Below, piece by piece: positions 1-7,311 of a stretch of DNA of 64,000 nucleotides. The stretch's first letter is position 1, and every line of letters starts with the position of its first letter. The translations under genes and the position numbers were made by a program. The notes beneath the pieces are model-generated. The model was not told where the DNA came from, searched no databases, and was given only the letters and a program-made list of their open reading frames with translations. Source of the DNA: Gilvimarinus sp. DA14 (GTDB taxonomy: Bacteria; Pseudomonadota; Gammaproteobacteria; Pseudomonadales; Cellvibrionaceae); the NCBI RefSeq assembly GCF_024204685.1, contig NZ_CP100350.1, positions 1,962,501-2,026,500 of the forward strand. Reading direction: 5' to 3'.

Positions 1-201
1 CTCCTTACTCCAGCTGACCTTAGAAACCCATGAGGCGTCACTTGGAAGAAAAGATAATCCCGGATGCTTTAAAGCGAAAACGCCCGAGACTAAAATTACG
101 GCTAAAATAAGCCACTGCAATCCAACATGCTTGGAAGACTCAAGCAGTAAGGATGCGCATCCAGCCAGAAACCCGAGAAGTGTAGATTTTAGCTCTCGCA
201 C
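1..201 (-). CDS. Partial cassette ORF, putative membrane protein (runs off left edge)
   Basis: An open frame starts at a GTG at 201 and stays open to the window edge, giving at least 67 residues. Its middle holds a hydrophobic stretch (LQWLILAVILVSGVFAL) that looks like a membrane segment. The start lies only about 10 bases inside the recombination core of the preceding attC (207-216), the spacing expected of an integron gene cassette. I do not recognise the family. The start codon is uncertain because the cassette lacks a strong ribosome-binding site. The 3' end and attC lie outside the window; the cassette-end rule predicts that its R'' core will read ACCTAAC. Confidence 0.5.
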   Translation of the reverse strand, partial: MRELKSTLLGFLAGCASLLLESSKHVGLQWLILAVILVSGVFALKHPGLSFLPSDASWVSKVSWSKE

Positions 202-206
202 TGAAT

Positions 207-293
207 CACCTAATAGCTTATTAAGAAGAGAAGTGGTCAGATACCGACAGACGACCATACTTTAGCGTGTGATTTTGACACACTTTGTTATGC
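207..293 (-). other. Integron attC site 1
   Basis: On the minus strand the R'' core GCATAAC (287-293) begins 2 bases after the stop codon of the cassette gene at 296-787, and the R'-like core ATTAGGT follows about 80 bases later (209-215, with A where G is usual). The right arm TTAATAAGCTATTAGG resembles the right arms before the cores at 802 and 1463. The R'' core is the exact reverse complement of the first bases (GTTATGC, 802-808) at the 5' end of the same cassette, as required if the cassette was once circular. The 87-bp length fits known attC sites. Confidence 0.7.
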
Positions 294-295
294 AC

Positions 296-787
296 TTACC
301 AAAGCCTATTTTTTAAATTGAACCGCCTACTTGATAAGAATTGCTTTAGCTCCAAAAAATCGTTGGTTAGCCTCTGTCCATTATTCATTAATATTATTGA
401 ATTGGAGGACTTTTCTTTAAAGTGTATTTCAAATATTTTTGGAATTCTTCTATAAATTATAAAATCAAACTCACTGTAACTATGGCTAGATGAACTTCCA
501 TCTTTAGATAAAATTGAAATCCCACCATCATCAAATTGAAATGTTTTTATAAAGAGGCATCTATATTTGAACAAATAGTACGCCCCCTTAGTACACAAAA
601 AAATCATTGCTATAGAGATCAGCAGCCACAATGGTGTTTGTACTGGCATTTTCTGCAACATATTCTCAATATCAAACATTGAGAGAGCAAACAAGCCAGA
701 AAATAAAAGTGTAAGCATTGCCATGGATATCCCACCAAGATATTTCATAAAATACCCAAGCCAACCATAAGAGTAGGAAATCCTCAT
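296..787 (-). CDS. Integron cassette gene: two-segment membrane protein of unknown function
   Basis: About 163 residues from the ATG at 787, which has a GGTGGGGGG purine run just upstream. An ATG at 805 is also in frame but lies inside the recombination core. Two N-terminal hydrophobic segments (YLGGISMAMLTLLFSGLFAL and LWLLISIAMIFLCTKGAYYL) are followed by a polar C-terminal half of about 85 residues, probably cytoplasmic, with strand-like character (FQFDDGGISIL, FEIHFKEKSSNSIIL). The layout recalls small membrane proteins with a PH-like tail, but I do not recognise the family. The gene is much more AT-rich than the chromosome to its right and is flanked by matching attC cores, so it is an acquired cassette. 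Confidence 0.7.
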   Translation of the reverse strand: MRISYSYGWLGYFMKYLGGISMAMLTLLFSGLFALSMFDIENMLQKMPVQTPLWLLISIAMIFLCTKGAYYLFKYRCLFIKTFQFDDGGISILSKDGSSSSHSYSEFDFIIYRRIPKIFEIHFKEKSSNSIILMNNGQRLTNDFLELKQFLSSRRFNLKNRLW

Positions 788-801
788 ATACCCCCCACCG
801 T

Positions 802-1117
802 GCATAACAGTTCATTAAAATACGAATTGATAAATTCGTCTGACAACCTAGCTTTTATAAAATTTATTAAACGCTTGAGGAGCTATGGGGTCAAATCTTG
901 ACTTATCCTACTTAAATTACAGGCCACTTCATAGGCACAACCGAGCCACTTAATTTTTCTTAAGTCAAGATTTGACCCCATTCGTTCACTTAAACCAAGA
1001 TTTGACCCCATCTTTCACTGCACAACTACCTTGTAGGTTTAGTGGCGACTGGAGCGAAGCGTAAGCCGTCCCAGCCACAAGTTTTTTGTGCGGCGCATCT
1101 AGAACCGCTTGTTAACT
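802..1117 (-). other. Integron attC site 2, expanded by an inserted palindromic repeat
   Basis: R'' (AGTTAAC, 1111-1117) lies directly after the stop codon of the cassette gene at 1118-1450, and R' (GTTATGC, 802-808) lies before the next gene. The right arm (about 802-860) is similar to the right arm of attC 3 (1463-1510). At 316 bp the site is about twice the normal maximum; the excess is largely the inverted-repeat element at 886-1010. Whether the site still recombines cannot be told from the sequence. Confidence 0.6.
886..1010. repeat. GGGGTCAAATCTTGA palindromic repeat, REP/RAYT-like
   Basis: A 20-bp sequence (886-905, starting TGGGGTCAAATC) recurs as a perfect inverted copy at 961-980, and a third copy (CCAAGATTTGACCCCA) sits at 995-1010. 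The two perfect arms are separated by 55 bases with no ORF. GGGGTCA-type termini of this kind are known from REP-like elements mobilised by Y1 (IS200-like) RAYT transposases. No transposase gene lies nearby, so this would be a non-autonomous copy. It sits inside attC 2. Confidence 0.65.
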
Positions 1118-1450
1118 TTAACGCTGGACCACTTGGAACTCAAAAATATGAACATAGTCCTCCAGCCTTGTCGAGACTGAGAATTTTGCTCTCAGAATTT
1201 CCTTTAGAATCTTATCCTTGTTTAGTGAATCCGGCTTGACAGATATCAGCTTTGCTTTTGTAACCTCACCATTTTCGTTAATGGACAGCAACGCCTCAGC
1301 TTCGCCTTTCCTTACATTGCCCTGTACATCATCTATCATTATGATCGATTTGAATTGCTTCAGAACTGGGCTTTTACCGGGAACCAAATCAGCACACGAG
1401 TATGAAAGCTGAGATAGGGCAATGAGCAATAACATCACAATTATCTTCAT
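1118..1450 (-). CDS. Integron cassette gene: small secreted protein, TonB C-terminal-like
   Basis: 110 residues from an ATG with GGAG five bases upstream. The first 18 residues form a signal peptide ending near SYSCAD; a Cys follows, but the -2 Tyr makes a lipobox weak. The remainder (QGNVRKGEAEALLSINENGEV, AKLISVKPDSLN, LKEILRAKFSVS) has the pattern of the TonB C-terminal/energy-transducer fold, where a short strand (INENGEVTKAKLISV) precedes a helix and a closing strand. That fold assignment is tentative. The stop codon abuts the attC R'' core and the start lies 13 bases inside the 5' core at 1463-1469, so this is a second cassette. Confidence 0.7.
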   Translation of the reverse strand: MKIIVMLLLIALSQLSYSCADLVPGKSPVLKQFKSIIMIDDVQGNVRKGEAEALLSINENGEVTKAKLISVKPDSLNKDKILKEILRAKFSVSTRLEDYVHIFEFQVVQR

Positions 1451-1462
1451 GAGTACTCCAAA

Positions 1463-1570
1463 GTTAACAGCTTATTAATGTGCGAGTTGAAAAATACGCC
1501 TGGCAATGTATCTTCCCTAGAAAATTTTTAAAAAGTGCTTTCAAGCCTTTTTTAAACTCTCATGTTAATG
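1463..1570 (-). other. Probable integron attC site 3
   Basis: The R' core (GTTAACT on minus, 1463-1469) is certain from its match to the R'' of the cassette it opens. The right arm TTAATAAGCTGTTAAC matches that of attC 1. The R'' end (CATTAAC, 1564-1570) is my best guess. CTGGCAATGTATC occurs at 1501-1513 and again at 1622-1634, so further attC-like sequence probably extends to the right. Confidence 0.5.
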
Positions 1571-2049
1571 GCCATTTGGTGCGTTTATTGTAGTTTGTAA
1601 AGAAGCCGTCTTACTTTCACACTGGCAATGTATCACTCGTGCTTGAGAGCCTTTGCTTTACGTTCTAAACAGCTGAATACTATTGCTTGTGTTTCAGTAA
1701 TATCAGCCAAACTGGAAAAACAAAGTGAGCCGGCTCACTTTCTACGGCAACACTGGCTTTGGCAACCAAAAACCAATCGTTCAGAACACGTTATAACGTG
1801 CCTAGAAAATGTATGGGATTTCAAAACAGAAGGGAGAAGTGCTCGCACATCAGTCCCGATGCACTGTTTACCCTACCTTTCCGCTGGCCCAGATGTGAAC
1901 TTAATGCGACTTAAACAAGCCGATCAAGACCACAAAAAACTTGAGGAAAAGAGTGCCATAGGTCGACCCATTTGGCAACGGGTTAACGTGTGACGGCTCA
2001 ACGTAAAAGAATAGCGAAATGCTGAACAAGCGACGAACTCGCATGGGTT
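1571..2049. other. Degenerate end of the integron patch, no convincing gene
   Basis: This stretch has repeats of attC-like words (CTGGCAATGTATC at 1622) and short palindromes (GAGCCGGCTC near 1730, CGTTATAACG near 1790). A 121-codon plus-strand frame exists (1628-1993), but it starts inside attC-like sequence, lacks a ribosome-binding site, has no recognisable domain and has unusual composition. I regard it as more likely cassette debris than a gene, though an unknown cassette protein cannot be excluded. Confidence 0.4.
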
Positions 2050-2262
2050 TCGCCCGATTACATCTGAGCCGAACGGAGGCCTATTTTAGTGGTTGAGCGC
2101 TCTGGATGAGCGCGAAAGGTTTAAGCGCACATGGATGTGCGATTTAAACCGACCGCTAAAATAGGCTGGAGAGAGGGAACCCCGCAGGGGCCAGATGTTG
2201 GGCAGGGTTTTTGGTTACTTTTTACCCCTAAAAAGTAACTCGCAACGCCCGGCGACACGGGC
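2050..2262 (-). repeat. Dispersed structured repeat, copy A
   Basis: A 213-bp element almost colinear with copy B (16025-16235) in the opposite orientation. It contains an outer stem (2080-2089 with 2156-2165) enclosing two hairpins: GCGCTC-TGGAT-GAGCGC at 2097-2113 and GGTTTAA...CGCAC-ATGGAT-GTGCG...TTAAACC at 2118-2150. A separate hairpin GTTACTTTTTA/TAAAAAGTAAC follows near 2214-2240, and a GCCCG/CGGGC hairpin closes the end. Compared with copy B the substitutions in the stems are paired. It lies between the integron patch and the 3' end of serB. Confidence 0.75.
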
Positions 2263-2292
2263 AAACAAACACCCGCGCGCAGCGCGACACTG

Positions 2293-3510
2293 TCACAGAA
2301 TCTGATCCCGCTCCCGAAACCCCAGCAAATACAAAATCGCATCTAATCCTAACGTCGAAATCGCCTGCTCGGCGCTGGCTTTGACCAGTGGCTTGGCGCG
2401 AAACGCGATGCCCAGGCCTGCGGCGGCGAGCATGGGCAGGTCGTTGGCGCCGTCGCCTACAGCGATGGTTTGTTCGGCGGTAATGCCTTCGCGCTCGGCG
2501 AGCATTTTTAACAGCGCGGCTTTGCGCTCGCCGTTAACCACTTCGCCTTTTACCTCACCGGTGACTTTGCCGTCGACAATATCAAGGGTGTTGGCGTAGA
2601 CGTAATCGATGCCGAGTTTCTTTTGCAGGTATTCGCCAAAGTATTGAAAACCGCCGGAGAGAATGGCGGTTTTGTAGCCGAGCTTTTTCAGGCTGCTGAT
2701 CAGCTTGGCGGCGCCTTCGGTAACAGGCAAATTTTCGGCAATCTCGGCCAGCACGCTTTCGTCCAGACCTTTTAACAGTGCCATACGGCGGGCGAAACTT
2801 TCGTTAAAATCCAGCTCGCCGGCCATGGCCAGTTCGGTAATTTCGGCCACCTGCTCGCCCACGCCGGCCGCTTTGGCCAGCTCGTCAATCACTTCGGCTT
2901 CAATCAGGGTGGAGTCCATATCGAAGCACACCAAGCGGCGGTTGCGGCGATAGACGGTGTCGCGCTGAAAGGCAACGTCCGCTTCGTGGCGGGTGGACAG
3001 CTCCATAAAGTCGCGCCGCAAAGCTTCGCGGTCGGCCGGTTCGCCGCGCACCGAAAATTCAACGCAGGCGTTGCTTTTTTCGCTCTCACCCACCAGTGAA
3101 ATACGGCCCGACAGGCGACTGATATTGTCGATGTTCAAACCGTGCTTCACCGTGACCTGGGTCAGGTCGGCAATTTGCCCGGCCGTCACTTCGCGAGCCA
3201 GCAGGGTGACGATGTAGCGCGCCTTGCCCTGCTGTTCAACCCAATGGTGGTAACTGTCGTGGCTGATGGGAGTAAAGCGGATGTCGATGCCTAAATCGAC
3301 GGTAGCGCTTTGCAGCTCGGCCAGTAAGTGTTCTTCTTTCACTTGCTCGGTATCCACCCCCACCATAATGCCTAGGGTCAGGCTGTCGTGGATGACGGCT
3401 TGGCCGATATCGAGCACGGCGGCCTGATAGCGACTGAGCACTTGAGCGATGGCAGAGGTGACGCCGGGTTGGTCGGCGCCGACGGCGTTGATCAGGAGTA
3501 TTTGCTTCAC
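2293..3510 (-). CDS. serB: Phosphoserine phosphatase
   Basis: 405 residues. SerB hydrolyses O-phosphoserine to serine, the last step of serine synthesis, in the cytoplasm. Residues 1-180 form the two ACT-like regulatory regions seen in long SerB proteins (ILLINAVGADQPGVTSAIAQVL; ARYIVTLLAREVTAGQIADL). The HAD core follows with motif I DMDSTLIEAE (nucleophile Asp197, acid/base Asp199), motif II LSGGF and motif III VGDGANDLPML. The length matches Pseudomonas-type SerB. It is divergent from ytjB, the same arrangement as in E. coli and Pseudomonas, which supports both assignments. Confidence 0.96.
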   Translation of the reverse strand: MKQILLINAVGADQPGVTSAIAQVLSRYQAAVLDIGQAVIHDSLTLGIMVGVDTEQVKEEHLLAELQSATVDLGIDIRFTPISHDSYHHWVEQQGKARYIVTLLAREVTAGQIADLTQVTVKHGLNIDNISRLSGRISLVGESEKSNACVEFSVRGEPADREALRRDFMELSTRHEADVAFQRDTVYRRNRRLVCFDMDSTLIEAEVIDELAKAAGVGEQVAEITELAMAGELDFNESFARRMALLKGLDESVLAEIAENLPVTEGAAKLISSLKKLGYKTAILSGGFQYFGEYLQKKLGIDYVYANTLDIVDGKVTGEVKGEVVNGERKAALLKMLAEREGITAEQTIAVGDGANDLPMLAAAGLGIAFRAKPLVKASAEQAISTLGLDAILYLLGFRERDQIL

Positions 3511-3605
3511 AATAACTGACTGCTGTCCGAAAAGGGGGCATTATAACGCGCAGCGTCTATCATTTGCGTTAGAATGCGCAAAAATCTGATTTGCCCGGAC
3601 ACGGA

Positions 3606-4745
3606 ATGAGCCTTTACCAGTACTGCACCCGCCGCCCCCTGCTTTGCCTTTGCTCGCTTGTCTTGCTCGCCCTGGGTTTGCTGGGCACCGGCTTGACGCT
3701 GCACTATGCCAAGCAGCAGCAAAACACCCAGGCTAGCCGCTATGGCCAGGCAATGGCCGAGCGCGCCGCGGCGCAGGCGGTAGAGCCGGCGCTGGCCCAG
3801 GACATGATCAGCCTGCAGGTTATTTTGCAATCGCTCGCCGCGCAACCCGCGGTCCACGGCGCCACCGTGCACGATGTGGAAAATAATCTGCTGGTACAAG
3901 CGGGCGGAGGTAATCTTGCCACTGAGTTGCAGGCCGCGCAGTTTGCCGCTCCCATCACCTTGGATACTCACATAGCCGGTCACCTAACCGTGACCCTGGC
4001 GCTTGCACCCGTGCATCGGCTGTACGCCAATTACTTATGGATTTGGAGCCTTGTGGTGCTCGCTTGCATCGGTGCGCTATGGCTGGGAGATCATTACCTT
4101 GCCGTCTACCAAGCCCGACCGCCCAAAGTCAAAAAGAAACCCAAACCGACTCCGACTGAACACGATGACACCGTCGCAGAGCAAACCTTTGCCATGGACG
4201 GTAGCGAAGACGATGCACTGCCAAGCGAGTTCGAAGACGAAGACGAGTCGACGACACATTACGCGGTGCAGGTGGAGCTGCATTTTCTGAACCTGCCCGC
4301 GCTGCAACAACAGCTAACCAAACAGGGTTACGAGCTGCGCCTGAGCCGCTTCAAGCAGCAGCTGCAGGGCATTCTGGCGCTTTATACCGGTCACCAGGAA
4401 TCCTTCGACGATAAATGCCTTCGCCTTTGCGCCACCGCTGACACCCGTGAAAACGCCATTTTTTACGGCATTTGCATCAGTCAGCTGGCGGTAGGGTTGA
4501 GCGAATCAAGCGATAGCCCGCGCCTGAAACTGGCCGCCAGCATCAGCGAGTCCGGCTGCGAGCAGCCCCCCGCGCTTACGCCCTACCAGATTTGGCTGTC
4601 CGATGCGATTTCGGACAGTGCGCTGTCGGGCTATATCCGTTTGAGCGATACACAATTGGTGGAAGAAATTAAACCGCCCTACAAGGCATTGCTGGAGCGC
4701 CAGCAAACTCAATTGATGGCCCTGCCTGTCACGCGGCGGTCATAA
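3606..4745 (+). CDS. ytjB: AhpA/YtjB (SMP) family membrane protein
   Basis: About 379 residues from the ATG at 3606, preceded by ACGGA; a TTG start 15 bases upstream is less likely. An N-terminal membrane segment (LCLCSLVLLALGLLGTGLTL) and a second one near residues 145-165 (YLWIWSLVVLACIGALWL) bracket a periplasmic domain of about 110 residues. A charged cytoplasmic region follows, with a Lys/Pro-rich and then acidic stretch (KVKKKPKPTPTEHDD; EDEDESTTHY). This is the topology of the protein divergent from serB in many gammaproteobacteria. Its function is not established. Confidence 0.85.
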   Translation: MSLYQYCTRRPLLCLCSLVLLALGLLGTGLTLHYAKQQQNTQASRYGQAMAERAAAQAVEPALAQDMISLQVILQSLAAQPAVHGATVHDVENNLLVQAGGGNLATELQAAQFAAPITLDTHIAGHLTVTLALAPVHRLYANYLWIWSLVVLACIGALWLGDHYLAVYQARPPKVKKKPKPTPTEHDDTVAEQTFAMDGSEDDALPSEFEDEDESTTHYAVQVELHFLNLPALQQQLTKQGYELRLSRFKQQLQGILALYTGHQESFDDKCLRLCATADTRENAIFYGICISQLAVGLSESSDSPRLKLAASISESGCEQPPALTPYQIWLSDAISDSALSGYIRLSDTQLVEEIKPPYKALLERQQTQLMALPVTRRS

Positions 4746-4831
4746 AATCATCACAGTTCTGTCACTGTTTGGCACTAGCGTTACCGACAACACACCCCAC
4801 CAGCCGGGGCTATCACGTCAGGTAAAACGCT

Positions 4832-6550
4832 ATGCTGAATATTGAACAGTCGGTCACCGATAAATTTCCGGGCTTTGCCACTACCAAACCCATTATCCGC
4901 CGTCCCACCCTAAGCCTGCTGCGCAAACTTACCCACGAGCAAAAAATCAATCAGTTTCTGCGCAACAACGAAGGCCTGCGGGGCATTGATTTTATCGATC
5001 AGATTTTCGATTACTTCAATTTCACCTACAGCGCGGGCGCGCGCGATCGCCATAACATTCCCGCCAGCGGCCGGGTGGTGATCATCGCCAACCACCCCAT
5101 TGGCTCGCTGGATGGGTTGGCGCTGCTGCGTATGGTGAGCGAGGTGCGACCCGACGCGCGCATCGTCGCCAACGATATGCTGATGGCCTTTGAGCCACTG
5201 CACAATGTATTTCTACCGCTGGATAACATGACCCGGGGCGCCTACCGCAAAAGCTACCGCGCTATTGTCGATGCACTTAACAGCGAACAGGCGGTGATTG
5301 TATTCCCCGCCGGGGAAGTGTCCCGCGCCAGCCCCAAAGGTATTCGCGATGGCGCCTGGCACGCAGGCTTTTTGCACTTCGCGCGCAAAACCAATTCGCC
5401 GATTTTGCCCATGCACATCGAGGCGAAAAACTCGCTGCTGTTTTACTCAGCCTCCATGCTCTACAAGCCCTTTGGAACCGCGCTGTTAGCGCGGGAAATG
5501 TTCAAAAAGCAATCCGCCGAAATACGCATTCGCGTGGGCGAGATGATTCCCTGCGCTGAGCTGCAAACCGACAAGCTGGCCGACAAGGCCCTGATTAAAC
5601 GGTTAAAAAAGCATATTTATAAATTGCGCAAAAAGCGCAGCACCCAGTTTGTTACTGAGCGCACCATCGCGCACCCGGAAGAGCGCGGCGCGATTCGCGC
5701 TGAATTAGCCAAAGCGCAACTTTTGGGCAACACCTCGGATAACAACAAAATTTATCTGTGTGATTATGAAAGCCACCCCACGGTACTGCGTGAAATTGGC
5801 CGCCTGCGTGAGCACACCTTTCGCCTGGTGGGCGAAGGCACCGGCGCCCGCCGCGACCTGGATAAATACGATCACCACTACCGCCACCTGGTCTTGTGGG
5901 ACGATGTAAATCTGACCCTGGCAGGCGCCTATCGCATTGCCGATTGCGGCCGCATTATGCAGCAGCAAGGTCTGGAAGGTCTGTACACCGCCGAGCTGTT
6001 TCACTACACGCCAGACATGTTCCCCTACCTGGAGCAGGGCGTAGAGCTGGGCCGCAGCTTTGTAAACCCCAAATACTGGGGCAAGGCCAGCCTGGATTAC
6101 TTATGGCAAGGCCTGGGCGCTTACCTGCAGCACAACCCGCAGGTACGCTATGTACTGGGCCCGGTAAGCATGAGCGATGAGTACCCCAAAGCGCTGCGCG
6201 ACCTCACCGTTTATTTTTACGAGCGCTACTATCGCACCCAAAAACCGCTGGCCCAGGCAACCCACCCGCACTTACTGGAGCCCGAAGCCTTCGCTGCCAT
6301 CAATCAGGAATTTGCCGCACTGGATCAAGACGATGCTTTCCGCCTGCTGCAAAAAAAGTTTACCGAGGCCGGACACAAGCTGCCGACACTTTATAAACAA
6401 TACGCAGCTCTTTACGAAGCGGGCGGCTACAGCTTACTGGCGTTTAGCGTTGACTCGGATTTCGGCAACTGCCTGGACGGCTTATTTATGGGCGACTTAA
6501 CGCTAATGAAAGCCAACAAAAAGAAACGGTACTTGGGCGTGGAAGATTGA
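4832..6550 (+). CDS. olsF: Bifunctional ornithine-lipid synthase-like acyltransferase (OlsF type)
   Basis: 572 residues. The N-terminal half (about 60-260) is a PlsC/OlsA-type acyltransferase with NHPIGSLDG (His88, Asp94) and the downstream block VFPAGEVSR. The C-terminal half (about 290-480) is a hemolysin-like N-acyltransferase (OlsB type) with LREHTFRLVGEGTG, DLDKYDHHYRHLVLWD and LGRSFVNPKYWGKASLDYLWQG. Proteins with this order are known as OlsF in Serratia: the C-terminal part N-acylates ornithine with a 3-hydroxy fatty acid and the N-terminal part adds the second acyl chain. The product would be a phosphorus-free membrane lipid useful under phosphate limitation. Substrate is inferred from architecture; related fusions could acylate other amino acids. 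AGG lies about 8 bases before the ATG. Confidence 0.82.
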   Translation: MLNIEQSVTDKFPGFATTKPIIRRPTLSLLRKLTHEQKINQFLRNNEGLRGIDFIDQIFDYFNFTYSAGARDRHNIPASGRVVIIANHPIGSLDGLALLRMVSEVRPDARIVANDMLMAFEPLHNVFLPLDNMTRGAYRKSYRAIVDALNSEQAVIVFPAGEVSRASPKGIRDGAWHAGFLHFARKTNSPILPMHIEAKNSLLFYSASMLYKPFGTALLAREMFKKQSAEIRIRVGEMIPCAELQTDKLADKALIKRLKKHIYKLRKKRSTQFVTERTIAHPEERGAIRAELAKAQLLGNTSDNNKIYLCDYESHPTVLREIGRLREHTFRLVGEGTGARRDLDKYDHHYRHLVLWDDVNLTLAGAYRIADCGRIMQQQGLEGLYTAELFHYTPDMFPYLEQGVELGRSFVNPKYWGKASLDYLWQGLGAYLQHNPQVRYVLGPVSMSDEYPKALRDLTVYFYERYYRTQKPLAQATHPHLLEPEAFAAINQEFAALDQDDAFRLLQKKFTEAGHKLPTLYKQYAALYEAGGYSLLAFSVDSDFGNCLDGLFMGDLTLMKANKKKRYLGVED

Positions 6551-6551
6551 G

Positions 6552-6614
6552 CGCAGAACGCAGAACGCAGAACGCAGAACGCAGAACGCAGAACGCAGAA
6601 CGCAGAACGCAGAG
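6552..6614. repeat. Heptanucleotide tandem array (CGCAGAA)8 plus a variant unit
   Basis: Eight perfect copies of CGCAGAA (6552-6607) and a ninth ending in G (6608-6614), starting one base after the olsF stop codon. The same unit occurs in reverse orientation at 21697-21836. A period of seven is not compatible with in-frame coding repeats, and the array lies outside coding sequence. Confidence 0.95.
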
Positions 6615-6634
6615 TAGTATTACGGTACAGAGAG

Positions 6635-6661
6635 AAAAAACCGGCATTTAGCCGGTTTTTT
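6635..6661. terminator. Rho-independent terminator, bidirectional
   Basis: AAAAAACCGGC-ATTTA-GCCGGTTTTTTT forms an 11-bp stem flanked by A and T tracts. It can end both olsF (plus) and the HdeD-family gene (minus), which converge here. Confidence 0.9.
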
Positions 6662-6680
6662 GTTAGGCGAAAGTCGTGGA

Positions 6681-7244
6681 TTAAGCTGACACCTTAAAGC
6701 TGCGAACCTTAAACGCCAGAATCACCAGCAGCACACCAATCAATACGGCAAAGGCGCCGATTAGCCACAGCAGGGTTAAAATGCCCGCGCCAGGCCAGGC
6801 AAATAGGGCAACACCAAACAAAACACCCAGAGCGCCACTAAGCACCAAGCGCCATTCGCCCTGCAACTCTTGACGCAGGCGAATAGCCGCGGCAATTTGC
6901 AGCACGCCAACAATAATGGACCAGGCCGCAATCAACCATAGCAGCACCACCGCCGTTACCCCCGGGGCGAAAAGTGCGCACAAACCCACCAGTAAACTGC
7001 TGATAGCCCAGAGCAACAACACCCACCAGTGATCGTTTTGCTGGCGCCCGGAAAAAGCCATCCAAATGCCCACCACGCCATCGGCCAGTGAAAAGGCGCC
7101 GAACATGATAATCAGCACCGCCAGGGAAACGCCGGGTAAAAACCACGCACATAAGCCGAAGGCAATGGCGAATAAACCGCGCAACAACAGCATCCACCAA
7201 TTGCTGGCAATGGCCTGGGTAAGCGGTAAATTTTCAATATTCAT
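6681..7244 (-). CDS. HdeD family membrane protein
   Basis: 187 residues with six predicted membrane segments in three repeated pairs (WWMLLLRGLFAIAFGLCAWF; SLAVLIIMFGAFSLADGVVGIW; WVLLLWAISSLLVGLCALF; TAVVLLWLIAAWSIIVGVLQI; WRLVLSGALGVLFGVALF; ILTLLWLIGAFAVLIGVLLVIL). This repeat pattern and length are typical of HdeD/DUF308 proteins, linked to acid resistance in E. coli; in other bacteria the role is unknown. GGAG lies just upstream of the ATG. It appears monocistronic. Confidence 0.88.
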   Translation of the reverse strand: MNIENLPLTQAIASNWWMLLLRGLFAIAFGLCAWFLPGVSLAVLIIMFGAFSLADGVVGIWMAFSGRQQNDHWWVLLLWAISSLLVGLCALFAPGVTAVVLLWLIAAWSIIVGVLQIAAAIRLRQELQGEWRLVLSGALGVLFGVALFAWPGAGILTLLWLIGAFAVLIGVLLVILAFKVRSFKVSA

Positions 7245-7311
7245 AAGTTACTCCTTGTCACTGCTTGGACTGCACTATTAACGTAAAGCGAAAATCAGTT
7301 CGCCACTAACA

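Noticed and set aside
1042-1239. Plus-strand frame opposite the cassette gene at 1118
   Set aside because: It crosses the attC site and is antisense to a gene with a signal peptide and a good ribosome-binding site.
31-2049. Prophage or plasmid origin of the left-end region
   Set aside because: No phage structural, integrase or replication gene is visible; the matched attC cores explain the AT-rich ORFs better.
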